Source: Pseudomonadota bacterium
GTDB taxonomy: Bacteria > Pseudomonadota > Alphaproteobacteria > Rhizobiales > Pleomorphomonadaceae
Reading direction: 5' to 3'
Assembly (NCBI GenBank): GCA_023436885.1
Contig: JAEZHI010000025.1
Coordinates: 47,694 to 111,693, forward strand
Length of the DNA: 64,000 bases
Notes under the pieces: generated by a model
The model's input: only the letters and a program-made list of their open reading frames with translations
The model's database searches: none
What the model was told of the DNA's origin: nothing
Shown: positions 32,321 through 40,212 of the stretch, piece by piece
How the letters are laid out: the number at the start of each line of letters is the position of its first letter
How positions within the stretch are numbered: position 1 is the first letter of the stretch
Program-made: the position numbers and the translations under genes

Positions 32321-33723
32321 CACTCCCCCGGTGGCAGCGCCACGTCGCTCAATTGCTGGGGCAACCTGATCGCTGAGAGAAAGGTAGCAAGGTGCAGTGC
32401 GGCGAGCAGCAGGAAGGTCGCCGCATAGCCAGCCGACATCACCGCCCCGCTGGCATGCGTCCCCAATCGCCAGGCAAGAAACGTAGCGGCCAGCGTCGTC
32501 ATGGTCGGGCCGCCCAGCCGCTGGACGATGTTGATCGATGTCGTCGCCATCGGCAGCCGAGCCTTGTTGACGGTGGCATAGGCCGCCGTCATCGACGGTA
32601 CGCCCACCGCGCTCATTCCCATGCCGCGCAGAACGAGGGCCGGCATCAGCACCACGAGCGTGAAGCCCTCCATGGCGAGCCAGACAAAGGCCAGCGTCGC
32701 CAGACCGGCCACCAGCGCGCCACCGGCCGATGTCAGGCGGATGCCGAAGCTCTTGGTCAGCCGTCCCATCGAGGGATAGATGATCATCATGCCCAGCCCC
32801 TGCGGCGCCAGCATCCAGCCCATTTCGCCGGGCGTGCGGCCACAGGCGGCGATCAGGAAAGCCGGGATCAGCATCTGCCCGGCGAACATGCCGCCGTTTG
32901 CGAGGAACTGGGTGACGGCAGCGGTCGAAAACACCTTGGCCTTGAAGAGGCCGAGGTCGACCAGCGCGTCGCCACCCTTCTTGTGGGCCGTCCAGAGAAA
33001 GGCTGCCATCATGGCGACGCCGACCGCAAAGCTGAGCCGTCCCAGCGTCTCGCCCATCTTGTCCGAACCGTAGAGGAACAGCGTCAGGCCGGGAGACAGC
33101 AGCATCAGGCCGACCCAGTCCAGCTTTCTGGGTCGCGTATGCTCGCTATCGGAAGGCAGCAGGAAAACAGCGAGTGCCAGTGCAATGGCACCCACCGGCA
33201 GATTGACCAGGAACAGCCAGCGCCAGGAGGCATGTTGCAGGATGGCACCGGCGATGATCGGGCCGAGCACTGGCGCCAGCAGCACCGGCGCCGCCATATA
33301 GCCGACGACGCGCGCCATCTGCCGGCCAGCCACCCGGGCGATCATCATCTGGGCCATCGGCGCCAGAAGGCCGCCGCTCACCCCCTGCAGCACACGGAAG
33401 CCGATCAGCGAGCCCGCCGACCAGGCAAAGCCGCAGAGCGCTGACGACAGGGTGAAGGCGGTAAAGCACCAAAGGTACAGCGCCTTGGCGCCGATCCGAT
33501 CGACCAGCCAACCATTGAGCGGCAGCACCAGCGTCAGCGCAAGAAGATAGCCGCTGGTCACCCACTGGATGGTCGACAGCGTCGTATGAAGATCGGCGGC
33601 AAGGTTGGTCAGCGACACGTTGACGATGGTGGCGTCGAGCTGCGACAGCACGGTGCCGAACAGCGCCACGGCAGAGACCTTGAAGACCTCGGGGCTGAGC
33701 TTTTCCTGAGCGGGTTCGGCCAT
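32320..33723 (-). CDS. MFS transporter, DHA2 (EmrB/QacA) drug exporter family
   Basis: A 467-residue, 14-segment major facilitator. Motif A (NGWLVDRIGAKALYLW), DATIVNVSLTNLA in TM1 and GFRVLQGVSGGLLAPMAQ in TM4 mark the DHA2 drug:H+ antiporter family. It is the last gene of an operon with a MarR regulator, an isochorismatase-like protein and a small membrane protein. ATG 33723 lies four bases after the upstream stop codon; a GTG at 33735 would overlap it. MarR control fits export of a phenolic or other xenobiotic inducer. Confidence 0.92.
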   Translation of the reverse strand: MAEPAQEKLSPEVFKVSAVALFGTVLSQLDATIVNVSLTNLAADLHTTLSTIQWVTSGYLLALTLVLPLNGWLVDRIGAKALYLWCFTAFTLSSALCGFAWSAGSLIGFRVLQGVSGGLLAPMAQMMIARVAGRQMARVVGYMAAPVLLAPVLGPIIAGAILQHASWRWLFLVNLPVGAIALALAVFLLPSDSEHTRPRKLDWVGLMLLSPGLTLFLYGSDKMGETLGRLSFAVGVAMMAAFLWTAHKKGGDALVDLGLFKAKVFSTAAVTQFLANGGMFAGQMLIPAFLIAACGRTPGEMGWMLAPQGLGMMIIYPSMGRLTKSFGIRLTSAGGALVAGLATLAFVWLAMEGFTLVVLMPALVLRGMGMSAVGVPSMTAAYATVNKARLPMATTSINIVQRLGGPTMTTLAATFLAWRLGTHASGAVMSAGYAATFLLLAALHLATFLSAIRLPQQLSDVALPPGE

Positions 33724-33727
33724 CGGC

Positions 33728-34069
33728 TCAGCCACCGCTCGGCGCGCCGCCGCTCAAGTCGCCGCCATGGAAACGCCCGAACAGCCGCGCCGACAGCAGC
33801 CCCATCAGCAGCAAGCCGAGGCCGGCCGCCCCCGCCTGATCGACGGCGCGAATGTCGAAGGCGCCGATGCGGACGATCAAGAGATAGGCGATGACGAAAT
33901 TCACAAAGCCCCAGGCGACGTTGACGCTTGACGACGACAGCCCCACGCCCGACGGTTTGGCGAACGGGCTCTGGAACGGCCGCCCCATGACGCCCGCAAC
34001 GAAATGCGGAACACCGTTGGAAAGGAAGGCGGCGCCGAAGAGATAGGAGAGATCATAGAGCCAGCTCAT
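33728..34069 (-). CDS. small membrane protein of unknown function
   Basis: A 113-residue protein with three to four predicted membrane segments: LSYLFGAAFLSNGVPHFVAGVMG, VNVAWGFVNFVIAYLLIV and GAAGLGLLLMGLLSARLFG. I know similar short proteins only as hypothetical. Its ATG overlaps the stop of the isochorismatase-like gene (ATGA), so the two are translationally coupled. Its stop lies four bases before the MFS start. The context suggests a role with the exported or hydrolysed compound. Confidence 0.78.
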   Translation of the reverse strand: MSWLYDLSYLFGAAFLSNGVPHFVAGVMGRPFQSPFAKPSGVGLSSSSVNVAWGFVNFVIAYLLIVRIGAFDIRAVDQAGAAGLGLLLMGLLSARLFGRFHGGDLSGGAPSGG

Positions 34070-34632
34070 GCTCGATCCCCTTTTTCCATCAACGCGATGA
34101 TATCGTCCGTTGTTCCGGTCTCGCCGATGCGCGGGAACACCTGGGCGAGGCAATAGGCGTGCGCCTCCGGCCGCATGTCGGTCATGGCATCGGTGGCGAG
34201 CGTTACGTTGAAGCCGAGCTCGAAAGCCTGGCGGGCGGTTACCTCGACGCCGTTGCTCGTGGCGACGCCGGCGATCACCACCTGCGTCACGCCCGACACA
34301 CGCAGAAAGTCTTCAAGGCCAGTGCTTGTGAAAGCGCCCGGCGTATACTTGGTCACGAGATGGTCTTGCGGCTGGCGGTCGAGTTCAGGGATCAGCACAG
34401 CCCAGTCCGGCGGCAAGTCGCGCAGGACGCGTGGCATCTCGGTGCGGCCGGGCGCAGCCCCGGCCACGTTGACCAAAACCACCGGCAGGCGATGCCGGCG
34501 AAAGGCGGCAGCCAGCGCCGCAGCATTCCGCACCACGCCATCGATCGGCTGGGCTGTGGGCACGGAGACGACGCCCTTCTGAAGATCGACGACGATCAGC
34601 GCCGTCTTCGGGTCGATGGCAGTCACGGTCAT
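34066..34632 (-). CDS. isochorismatase-family hydrolase lacking the catalytic cysteine
   Basis: A 188-residue alpha/beta protein. ALIVVDLQKGVV has the conserved Asp16, a Lys follows in LVTKYTPGAF, and QVVIAGVATSNGVEVTARQAFELGFNVTLATDAMTD is the third signature. Cysteine hydrolases of this superfamily have Cys where this protein has Gly (GVATSNGVE), as in true isochorismatases of the EntB/PhzD type, so vinyl-ether hydrolysis or another non-thiol chemistry is possible. ATG 34632 is downstream of the MarR gene by 29 bases. It is part of the MarR operon. Confidence 0.9.
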   Translation of the reverse strand: MTVTAIDPKTALIVVDLQKGVVSVPTAQPIDGVVRNAAALAAAFRRHRLPVVLVNVAGAAPGRTEMPRVLRDLPPDWAVLIPELDRQPQDHLVTKYTPGAFTSTGLEDFLRVSGVTQVVIAGVATSNGVEVTARQAFELGFNVTLATDAMTDMRPEAHAYCLAQVFPRIGETGTTDDIIALMEKGDRA

Positions 34633-34661
34633 GGAATATCCTCCGGTGGTCCGGATGGCGG

Positions 34662-35102
34662 TCAATCGGCTTCGCTCAGCCGCTTGATCAGGGGAATGGC
34701 CGAAACCAGCACCCGCAGCTCGTCGGCGGAGAGTTCGCCGAGCGCAGCCATCAGCCACTTCTGCTTGGCGGCGCTGCGTTGGCGCCGCGCCTCGTGGCCG
34801 GCCTCGGTCGGAGCGAACAACACCTGTCGGCCGTCGGTCGGGTGCGGCTCTCGCGCCACCAGCCCCTCGCGTTCCAGCTCGGCCAGCGTGGCGCCCATCG
34901 ACTGCGGCTTCACCGCCTCGGCTCGCGCCAGATCGGCCGTCGTCATCGGCCCGCCACGGATCAACCGGGCCAGCGCCGTGCTCTGCGACCAGCTGAGACC
35001 ATCGGTGTTGGTCTCGCTGCGCAAACGGCGCAACAGCTGGCCGATCGCCAGCGTCAATTCGGTCACCGCCGCATCGAGCGGCATGTCGGGGGGCGTGCTC
35101 AT
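34662..35102 (-). CDS. MarR-family transcriptional regulator
   Basis: A 146-residue dimeric winged-helix repressor: SWSQSTALARLIRGGPMTTADLARAEAVKPQSMGATLAELEREGLVAREPHPTDGRQVLFAPTEAG is the MarR HTH and wing. The terminal helices form the dimer interface. It heads an operon with the isochorismatase-like protein, a small membrane protein and a DHA2 exporter. A large dyad (35117-35154) lies 15 bases before its start codon and should be its own operator, giving autorepression relieved by a ligand. Start ATG 35102 opens with MSTPPD; an upstream ATG in frame would read through part of the operator. Confidence 0.93.
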   Translation of the reverse strand: MSTPPDMPLDAAVTELTLAIGQLLRRLRSETNTDGLSWSQSTALARLIRGGPMTTADLARAEAVKPQSMGATLAELEREGLVAREPHPTDGRQVLFAPTEAGHEARRQRSAAKQKWLMAALGELSADELRVLVSAIPLIKRLSEAD

Positions 35103-35116
35103 TACGGAGAACATAT

Positions 35117-35154
35117 AATTCAACAGGAAAACTTGCAAGTCTTCCTGTTGAATT
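35117..35154. promoter_or_regulatory. MarR operator: long dyad with inner palindrome
   Basis: AATTCAACAGGAA (35117-35129) and TTCCTGTTGAATT (35142-35154) are perfect 13-bp complements. Between them lies the perfect 10-bp palindrome ACTTGCAAGT (35131-35140). Only the pair at 35130/35141 does not match. The size and place, just upstream of the MarR start, are typical for a dimer or double-dimer repressor site. Confidence 0.75.
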
Positions 35155-35320
35155 TTACCCAGCAACGGATGCCATCGGCTGCCCAACTGCTACAAAGTCG
35201 CCTGCGTTGCGCGCTTGCGAACGGCGAGCAGCCTTCAGAACGGCGCGTCGGTCCTCCGGCGAGGCCGAGCGCCAGTAAAAACGGCGCTGAAGCCTCCCGG
35301 CTGTTTGGCAGACAAGCCAA

Positions 35321-35719
35321 TCACTCGCATTCCAACGACGGCTGTCGGAAACTCGTCACGTACCAGTCGGCGCCGGAGAAGCGGGCGTAGAACGTGTAGT
35401 AGCACTCGGTCTGCTGAACATAGCCCGGGGTCTCCGTCGCTTCGTAGCGTTGGCCATGCCGTGTCCTGCGCATCTCGCCGGACGTGCTGCCGGAGACGAC
35501 CTCGGTCTTGTCCTTGCGCCACTGGTAGGCACGCTCGCCGGGGCGCATGTCATAGACGTTGTCGGGCGGACCGTAGTCCAGCATGACGGCGTTGATCGGC
35601 GCACCGATATAGCTCTTCATGATCTGCGAGGCGCAGGCCGTCAGCATGGAGAGCGCCGCGAGCCCAATCGCGGAAAGCGCCAGCTTCCGTTGCAGTTTGC
35701 TTGGTGTCCTGGTCATCAA
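35321..35719 (-). CDS. putative lipoprotein of unknown function
   Basis: A 132-residue protein with a lipoprotein signal peptide: basic MMTRTPSKLQRK, hydrophobic stretch and the lipobox LTAC (Cys near 29). Next comes IGAPINAVMLDYGPPDNVYDMRPGERAYQWRKDKTEVV, a pattern seen in small envelope lipoproteins where a short outer-membrane-assembly-like fold follows the lipid anchor. Two further Cys sit near the C-terminus (QTECYYTF, SLECE). Function unknown. The 218 bases downstream separate it from the MarR operon, which has its own promoter. Confidence 0.8.
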   Translation of the reverse strand: MMTRTPSKLQRKLALSAIGLAALSMLTACASQIMKSYIGAPINAVMLDYGPPDNVYDMRPGERAYQWRKDKTEVVSGSTSGEMRRTRHGQRYEATETPGYVQQTECYYTFYARFSGADWYVTSFRQPSLECE

Positions 35720-35804
35720 GAAGCCCTTTCAAGGTGATCTCGGGCCAGAGACCTAGGGTGCCCGGGTTACGGCAACATTGCGTCCCCCGTGGCTTCGACG
35801 CTTG

Positions 35805-37010
35805 TTATCGGAAGGCTCCAACCTTTCCGTTCTGGCGAGGTGACGGCGATCCGTTTGGCACTAGCGCTTTCAGGAGCATGTTGGCGGCCGGGACGCTGGC
35901 GCTGTCGCCAGTCAGCGCAACCGCGACGATCGCCTTGTCGGCTGGCGAATAGGCGACGATCGCGCTGGCGCCAGGCGTTCCACCGGCATGTCCGATCCAG
36001 CGGATGGAGCGAGCGCCATCGGGCACGTCGAACGCCATGATGCCCAAGCCATAATAGGTGCCCGGGTCGAACATCGGGTAGAGTGTCCGGGCCATCTCGC
36101 GCACCGTACGCTCCGGCAGCAAACGCCCGCCGAGCAGGGCCACCCAAAAGCGGGTCATGTCGGCGGCATCGCTGACGATAGGACCGGCAGCCCCCGCCCA
36201 GCTCGGGGCCATTGGCTCTTCAGTCGCCGTTACCAGCGGTGCGACACCGGCCGCCCCCTGCCCCGGCGCCAGCGCGCGCATCGAGGCAAGCCCAAGCGGC
36301 GCGATGATCCGCGCGGTGATCGCCTCATCGATCGAGCGACGATCGACCTTGCGGACGATTTCGCCAAGCAGATCGTACCCGGTGTTCGAATAGTGCCAAT
36401 TCTGTCCGGGACAGAAAATGCCCCCGTGCTTGCGCGCGATTGCGAGGTTGGTGGCCGGGTCCCGATAGCGCGGATCGGCATGCACCTTGAGGTCTTCATT
36501 AGCGCTGAACAGGCCGCTGGTATGGGCGAGCAAATCGCGGACTGTCGCCACATCGCCGTTCGGCACGCCCGACACCCAACGTGACACGGGATCGTCGAGG
36601 GACAGCTTGCCCTCGTTAACCAGCTGCAGGATGACCACCGCCGTGAAGGTCTTTCCCACGCTGGCCCAGAAAAGGAGCGGCCCACCGGCCGGAGCGCTTG
36701 TTCGATGCCAAAGGCCCTTTCCTGGCACGGCAACCGCGGCGGTGATTGCCGATGCCGCCGTAAGGGTTCGAATCCGCTCGTAAGCATCGTCGAGGCGACC
36801 GGCGACCTCCCTGGGCAGTGCTCGATTGGGAACGGCGGCGACGGCTGCGATGTCGAAGGCGGCATGCAGCGGCGGACCGGCATAAGGGACCCGGGCGGCG
36901 CATCCAACGGGTTGGTAATCCGCCGCCAGGGCGGGCATGTCGATCGCCGCTAGGCTCGCCAGTCCGAAGATGCCAAGTACCAAAGCAGGCTCGGCAAAGT
37001 GACGAGACAT
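35805..37010 (-). CDS. secreted serine hydrolase (beta-lactamase/transpeptidase-like, class C fold)
   Basis: A 401-residue protein with an N-terminal signal peptide (about 1-30, cleaved near ALAA). The active-site triad motifs of the family are in order: SxxK as Ser117-Val-Gly-Lys120, YxN as YSN in WHYSNTGYDLLGEI, and HxG as HAGG near 340. Family members hydrolyse peptides, esters or beta-lactams (EstB, D-aminopeptidase, AmpC-like); the missing KTG in favour of H-A-G argues against a dedicated beta-lactamase. It is periplasmic and monocistronic. Confidence 0.9.
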   Translation of the reverse strand: MSRHFAEPALVLGIFGLASLAAIDMPALAADYQPVGCAARVPYAGPPLHAAFDIAAVAAVPNRALPREVAGRLDDAYERIRTLTAASAITAAVAVPGKGLWHRTSAPAGGPLLFWASVGKTFTAVVILQLVNEGKLSLDDPVSRWVSGVPNGDVATVRDLLAHTSGLFSANEDLKVHADPRYRDPATNLAIARKHGGIFCPGQNWHYSNTGYDLLGEIVRKVDRRSIDEAITARIIAPLGLASMRALAPGQGAAGVAPLVTATEEPMAPSWAGAAGPIVSDAADMTRFWVALLGGRLLPERTVREMARTLYPMFDPGTYYGLGIMAFDVPDGARSIRWIGHAGGTPGASAIVAYSPADKAIVAVALTGDSASVPAANMLLKALVPNGSPSPRQNGKVGAFR

Positions 37011-37099
37011 ATGGCCCTCCTGGGGGAATATGGCTAGGAACGGTCGCGACGATCGCTTGGGTCGGAAAATCTCTTCAACGCATCCGACCTGGAATGATC

Positions 37100-37735
37100 C
37101 TAGAAGCGGTAATTGAGGCCGGCCTTGAAGACGTGATCCTTGAGGTTGGTTTTCGCGGTGCCGCTCGATGTCGTCGACTTCATGTCGTCGGTCGCCACGT
37201 AGTCATATTCGAACTTGGCCGAAAGGCCGCCGGCAAATCCCTGCTCGACGCCGACGCCGAGCAGATAGCCCCGCTTGAAACCGTCCGACACGTCGGTTCC
37301 GCGGTCGCCCTTGTAGTCGGTCATGGTCAACCCGGCTGTGCCGTAAACGAGCGTGCGATCGAGACTGAGACCCGCCTTGGCCTTGGCCGCGCCGCGATAG
37401 CGCTCCTGAACCTTGCCGCCGGGAACATTGCGTTCGGCATTGCCGAGATAGCTTCCCTCTAGCTCGACGCCGAGAACGGCGGGTCCCGTCTGAAAATTGT
37501 AGCCCGCCTGAACGCCGCCAAGCAGCGCCCTGTCCCCCGACAGCGGATTGACGCGCGATGTGGTCGCGCCACCGTGGACACCGACATAGGCGCCATCCCA
37601 CTTGAAAGGTGCCGGCGCGTCATAGGCCGGGGCGTTCAGCCCGCTCAATGGCGGAATATCGGCGGCCGACGCGTTGCCGGCGATAGCGGCTGCGACGCCC
37701 GCCATGATGACCACCGCTTTTGCTTTGAAAGACAT
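37100..37735 (-). CDS. outer-membrane beta-barrel protein, Omp25/31-like
   Basis: A 211-residue protein with a signal peptide (MSFKAKAVVIMAG..., cleavage at ASA-AD near 22) and an eight-strand barrel: GAYVGVHGGATTSR, LLGGVQAGYNFQTGPAVLGVELEGSYLGN, LVYGTAGLTMTDYKG and the terminal strand HVFKAGLNYRF ending in Phe, as required for BAM insertion. It resembles the porin-like Omp25/31 family of Brucella and rhizobia. ATG 37735 has GGAG six bases upstream; ATG 37747 is less likely. It is monocistronic with an AT-rich upstream region at 37860-37960 that is probably its promoter. Confidence 0.9.
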   Translation of the reverse strand: MSFKAKAVVIMAGVAAAIAGNASAADIPPLSGLNAPAYDAPAPFKWDGAYVGVHGGATTSRVNPLSGDRALLGGVQAGYNFQTGPAVLGVELEGSYLGNAERNVPGGKVQERYRGAAKAKAGLSLDRTLVYGTAGLTMTDYKGDRGTDVSDGFKRGYLLGVGVEQGFAGGLSAKFEYDYVATDDMKSTTSSGTAKTNLKDHVFKAGLNYRF

Positions 37736-37963
37736 TGACCGCTCCATGCCACCCACGCGTCTTGATAATGCGCGGGACTTTGGGTGTTCGAAAAAGCCGC
37801 CTCGGCGGCCCGTTGCTCCCCGATGGCGCGACAGTTGCCATCGACAGGTGAGGGTCATTTTGCGGTTGAAGATTGCGCCTACATTGCAGGACGCAACAAT
37901 ATGAATAAAATTCTCGCCATTTATCGAGAGCGAGCTGAGCTTATTTTAAGTTTTTGTTAGTAT

Positions 37964-39313
37964 CTACCTTGTCTCTCCGCCGAAAAAAACAAGGCGGAAA
38001 CAGGCGCCGCCGTGCGGTGCATCTATGACGACTGCACTGCCGCCGTGACGTTGCATGATTTCGCGCACCAGATTGAGACCAAGGCCGGCGCCGCGAGTCC
38101 GGGGCTGCAAGCGATGGAACGGTTCGAAAATGCGCTCCCGTTCATCGATTGGCACGCCCGGCCCCTCGTCGCTGATTTCGATGACGGCAGGCTTTTCCAC
38201 TCGGATGAGAATGGTTCCGCGTCCGCCGCCGTGTTCGATCGCGTTCTGGACGATGTTCGTCAGCACCCGCTGCAGGGCGCCTTTGTCCGCGCGGATGACC
38301 AGATCGCGAACATCGACCTCCAGCGACAGCTCGTAGCCATGGGCGATGGCCAGCGGAGCAAGGTCGGCGGCGGCCTCCCTGCAGAGCACCACCAGATCGA
38401 CGTCGGCGAAGCTGTGACCGCTAGCGTCCAGGCGCTGCAGATCGAGCAGTTGCTCGGCAAGCGAGGCAATGCGCCAGGCATCGGCGAGCAGATGCGTCCT
38501 GAGCTGACTTTCGGGGATGGTTTCCACCCGCGTCTGAAGGATGGCCACCGGCGTGCGCAATTCATGGGCGGCATCGAGAATGAAGCGCCGATGCCGCTCA
38601 TACCCCTCGTCCAGCCGCTGCAGGGCGCCGTTGATGGCGTTGACCAGCGGCCGGACCTCGTTGGGCACCTCGTCCAGCGGCAGACGATAGCCGCGCCGGT
38701 CGGTGTCGATCGCTCCCGCCTCCTCGGCGATGCTGGACAGGCTGGAGAACGACCGCCGCACGATCCAGGGGATGACAACGACCGTCACGAGGGCCATCAG
38801 CAGCAGGATAGGCACCATCAGGAGATTGGAGAGAAACAGGACGACGAAGGTCGTGCTGAAGAGATTGCCCTTGCCCAGCACGGTGAACTCGCCTGCAGGC
38901 CCGCTCGCCCGCCGGACCACGGCCAGGTTGGAAAAAGGCCACCTCGTATCGCGAATATCGGCGAAGGTGATCTTGTCGAGGTTGCGCGCCATGACGGCGT
39001 AGAGCTCGGGAATCTTGCCGGTCTCGACGATCTCGCCCCGATCGCTGCGTGCGACGAACCAGAAATCGGCGTCCATCCGCTGCTGCCTGACCAACTCGGG
39101 TGTCTCATTCAGCCGCAGGCTGCCATCCGCCTGACGGTCGATGGCGCGCGCGGCCATCTCGGCAAACTTTGGACTGACCAGCACACCGCCCTCGTCGGTC
39201 TGCACCAGGTAGGCCACGAAACCGATGCCGAACAGGAAGAGAATGCCAACCTGAAAGATGAGGAACTGGACGATCAGTCGGCGTTTCAGCGAAATCGGCC
39301 GGCGCGGTTTCAT
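37964..39313 (-). CDS. sensor histidine kinase (EnvZ/QseC-like)
   Basis: A 449-residue membrane kinase. TM1 is at about 14-36, a periplasmic domain at 37-150, TM2 at 155-182, and a HAMP-like linker to about 235. The HisKA dimerisation helix has the phosphoacceptor His250 in AAHELRTPVA. The HATPase_c domain follows (N box NIVQNAIEHG, G1 EISDEGPGVP, F box IFEPFHRL, G2 GAGLGLNLV). The stop-start overlap of four bases with the response regulator (39310) shows a coupled two-component system. The periplasmic signal is unknown; the adjacent RND operon or Omp25-like gene may be targets. Confidence 0.94.
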   Translation of the reverse strand: MKPRRPISLKRRLIVQFLIFQVGILFLFGIGFVAYLVQTDEGGVLVSPKFAEMAARAIDRQADGSLRLNETPELVRQQRMDADFWFVARSDRGEIVETGKIPELYAVMARNLDKITFADIRDTRWPFSNLAVVRRASGPAGEFTVLGKGNLFSTTFVVLFLSNLLMVPILLLMALVTVVVIPWIVRRSFSSLSSIAEEAGAIDTDRRGYRLPLDEVPNEVRPLVNAINGALQRLDEGYERHRRFILDAAHELRTPVAILQTRVETIPESQLRTHLLADAWRIASLAEQLLDLQRLDASGHSFADVDLVVLCREAAADLAPLAIAHGYELSLEVDVRDLVIRADKGALQRVLTNIVQNAIEHGGGRGTILIRVEKPAVIEISDEGPGVPIDERERIFEPFHRLQPRTRGAGLGLNLVREIMQRHGGSAVVIDAPHGGACFRLVFFGGETR

Positions 39314-39984
39314 AGTGCCGGCCTGATCAGATAGCCGACGCCGCGAATGCCATGGATCTCCACGTTGGCCTCCGCCTCCGAGAGTTTCCGGCGCAGGCGG
39401 GAAATGTGGGAATCGAGCGCATTGGACTGGATCTCGTCGTCGAACGCATAGACCGCTTCCTCCAGCACGCTGCGCAGAACGGTGCGCCCCTGCCGGCGGA
39501 CGAGCGTTTCAAGGACGAGCAACTCGCGCCGGGGCAGATCGAGCAGGGTGCCGTCGATGCGCGCCTCGCGATTGTCGAGGCTGAACTCGAGCCGCCCGAC
39601 ACGCGCCACCATCGGTATCACCTTGGCCGGACGACGCATGATGGCCCGGACGCGCGCCAACAGCTCCTCCACCGCGAACGGCTTGGTGAGATAGTCGTCG
39701 GCGCCGACATCGAGACCGTTGACGCGATCTTCGATGGAGCCGCGCGCCGTCAGCACGATCACCGGCGTGGTGTCGCCGGTGCCACGCAGATGGGTGAGAA
39801 AGGCCAATCCGTCGCCATCCGGAAGCTGCAAGTCGAGCAGAATGAGATCGTGGAGGCTATCGGCGACGGCCTCCCGTGCATAAGCCAGCGTCGGCGCGTG
39901 ATCGACGATCATGTCGAACCGGTGCAGCGCCGTGGCAAGCGCATCCGCCATCTCCGGTTCGTCCTCTACAAGCAACAGGCGCAT
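39310..39984 (-). CDS. OmpR/PhoB-family response regulator
   Basis: A 224-residue regulator. The receiver domain (1-120) has the acidic pocket VEDE, phosphoacceptor Asp51 in LILLDLQLPDGDG, a Thr in VLTARG and Lys in YLTKPF. The C-terminal winged helix (about 130-222) shows LPRRELLVLETLVRRQGRTVLRSVLEEAVYAF and VEIHGIRGVGYLIRPAL. It precedes and overlaps the kinase gene. Upstream lie two large hairpin elements (40008-40177) that could isolate it from the efflux operon. Confidence 0.95.
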   Translation of the reverse strand: MRLLLVEDEPEMADALATALHRFDMIVDHAPTLAYAREAVADSLHDLILLDLQLPDGDGLAFLTHLRGTGDTTPVIVLTARGSIEDRVNGLDVGADDYLTKPFAVEELLARVRAIMRRPAKVIPMVARVGRLEFSLDNREARIDGTLLDLPRRELLVLETLVRRQGRTVLRSVLEEAVYAFDDEIQSNALDSHISRLRRKLSEAEANVEIHGIRGVGYLIRPAL

Positions 39985-40007
39985 GTCGTCCCCATTTCGC
40001 CGTGAGC

Positions 40008-40086
40008 GCTAGTGGTTCGACTCCGACATTTGCGTCCGCCTGATACTAGCCTCGGAGCAAATGTCGGAGTCACTAGAACCACTAGC
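40008..40086. repeat. 79-nt bulged hairpin element A
   Basis: GCTAGTGGTTC (40008-40018) pairs with GAACCACTAGC (40076-40086). GACTCCGACATTTGC (40019-40033) pairs with GCAAATGTCGGAGTC (40057-40071). A four-base bulge (40072-40075) and a 23-base loop complete it. The same design occurs in element B, 12 bases away and in opposite orientation, with different but still paired stem bases. Confidence 0.9.
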
Positions 40087-40098
40087 AAGCTATTGGCT

Positions 40099-40177
40099 CT
40101 AGTGGAGCTTTTGAATTTGACATTTGAGCTGGAGTTTGATGTTAGGCGGGACTCAAATGTCAAATTCGCTCCACTAG
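40099..40177. repeat. 79-nt bulged hairpin element B, inverted copy of A
   Basis: CTAGTGGAGC (40099-40108) pairs with GCTCCACTAG (40168-40177). GAATTTGACATTTGAG (40113-40128) pairs with CTCAAATGTCAAATTC (40152-40167). A TTTT bulge (40109-40112) and a 23-base loop complete it. Read on the minus strand it aligns with element A, including the bulge position and the loop core CCGCCT. Confidence 0.9.
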
Positions 40178-40212
40178 CTGACGAACATTACGGCAGCATT
40201 GCGAGACACCCG

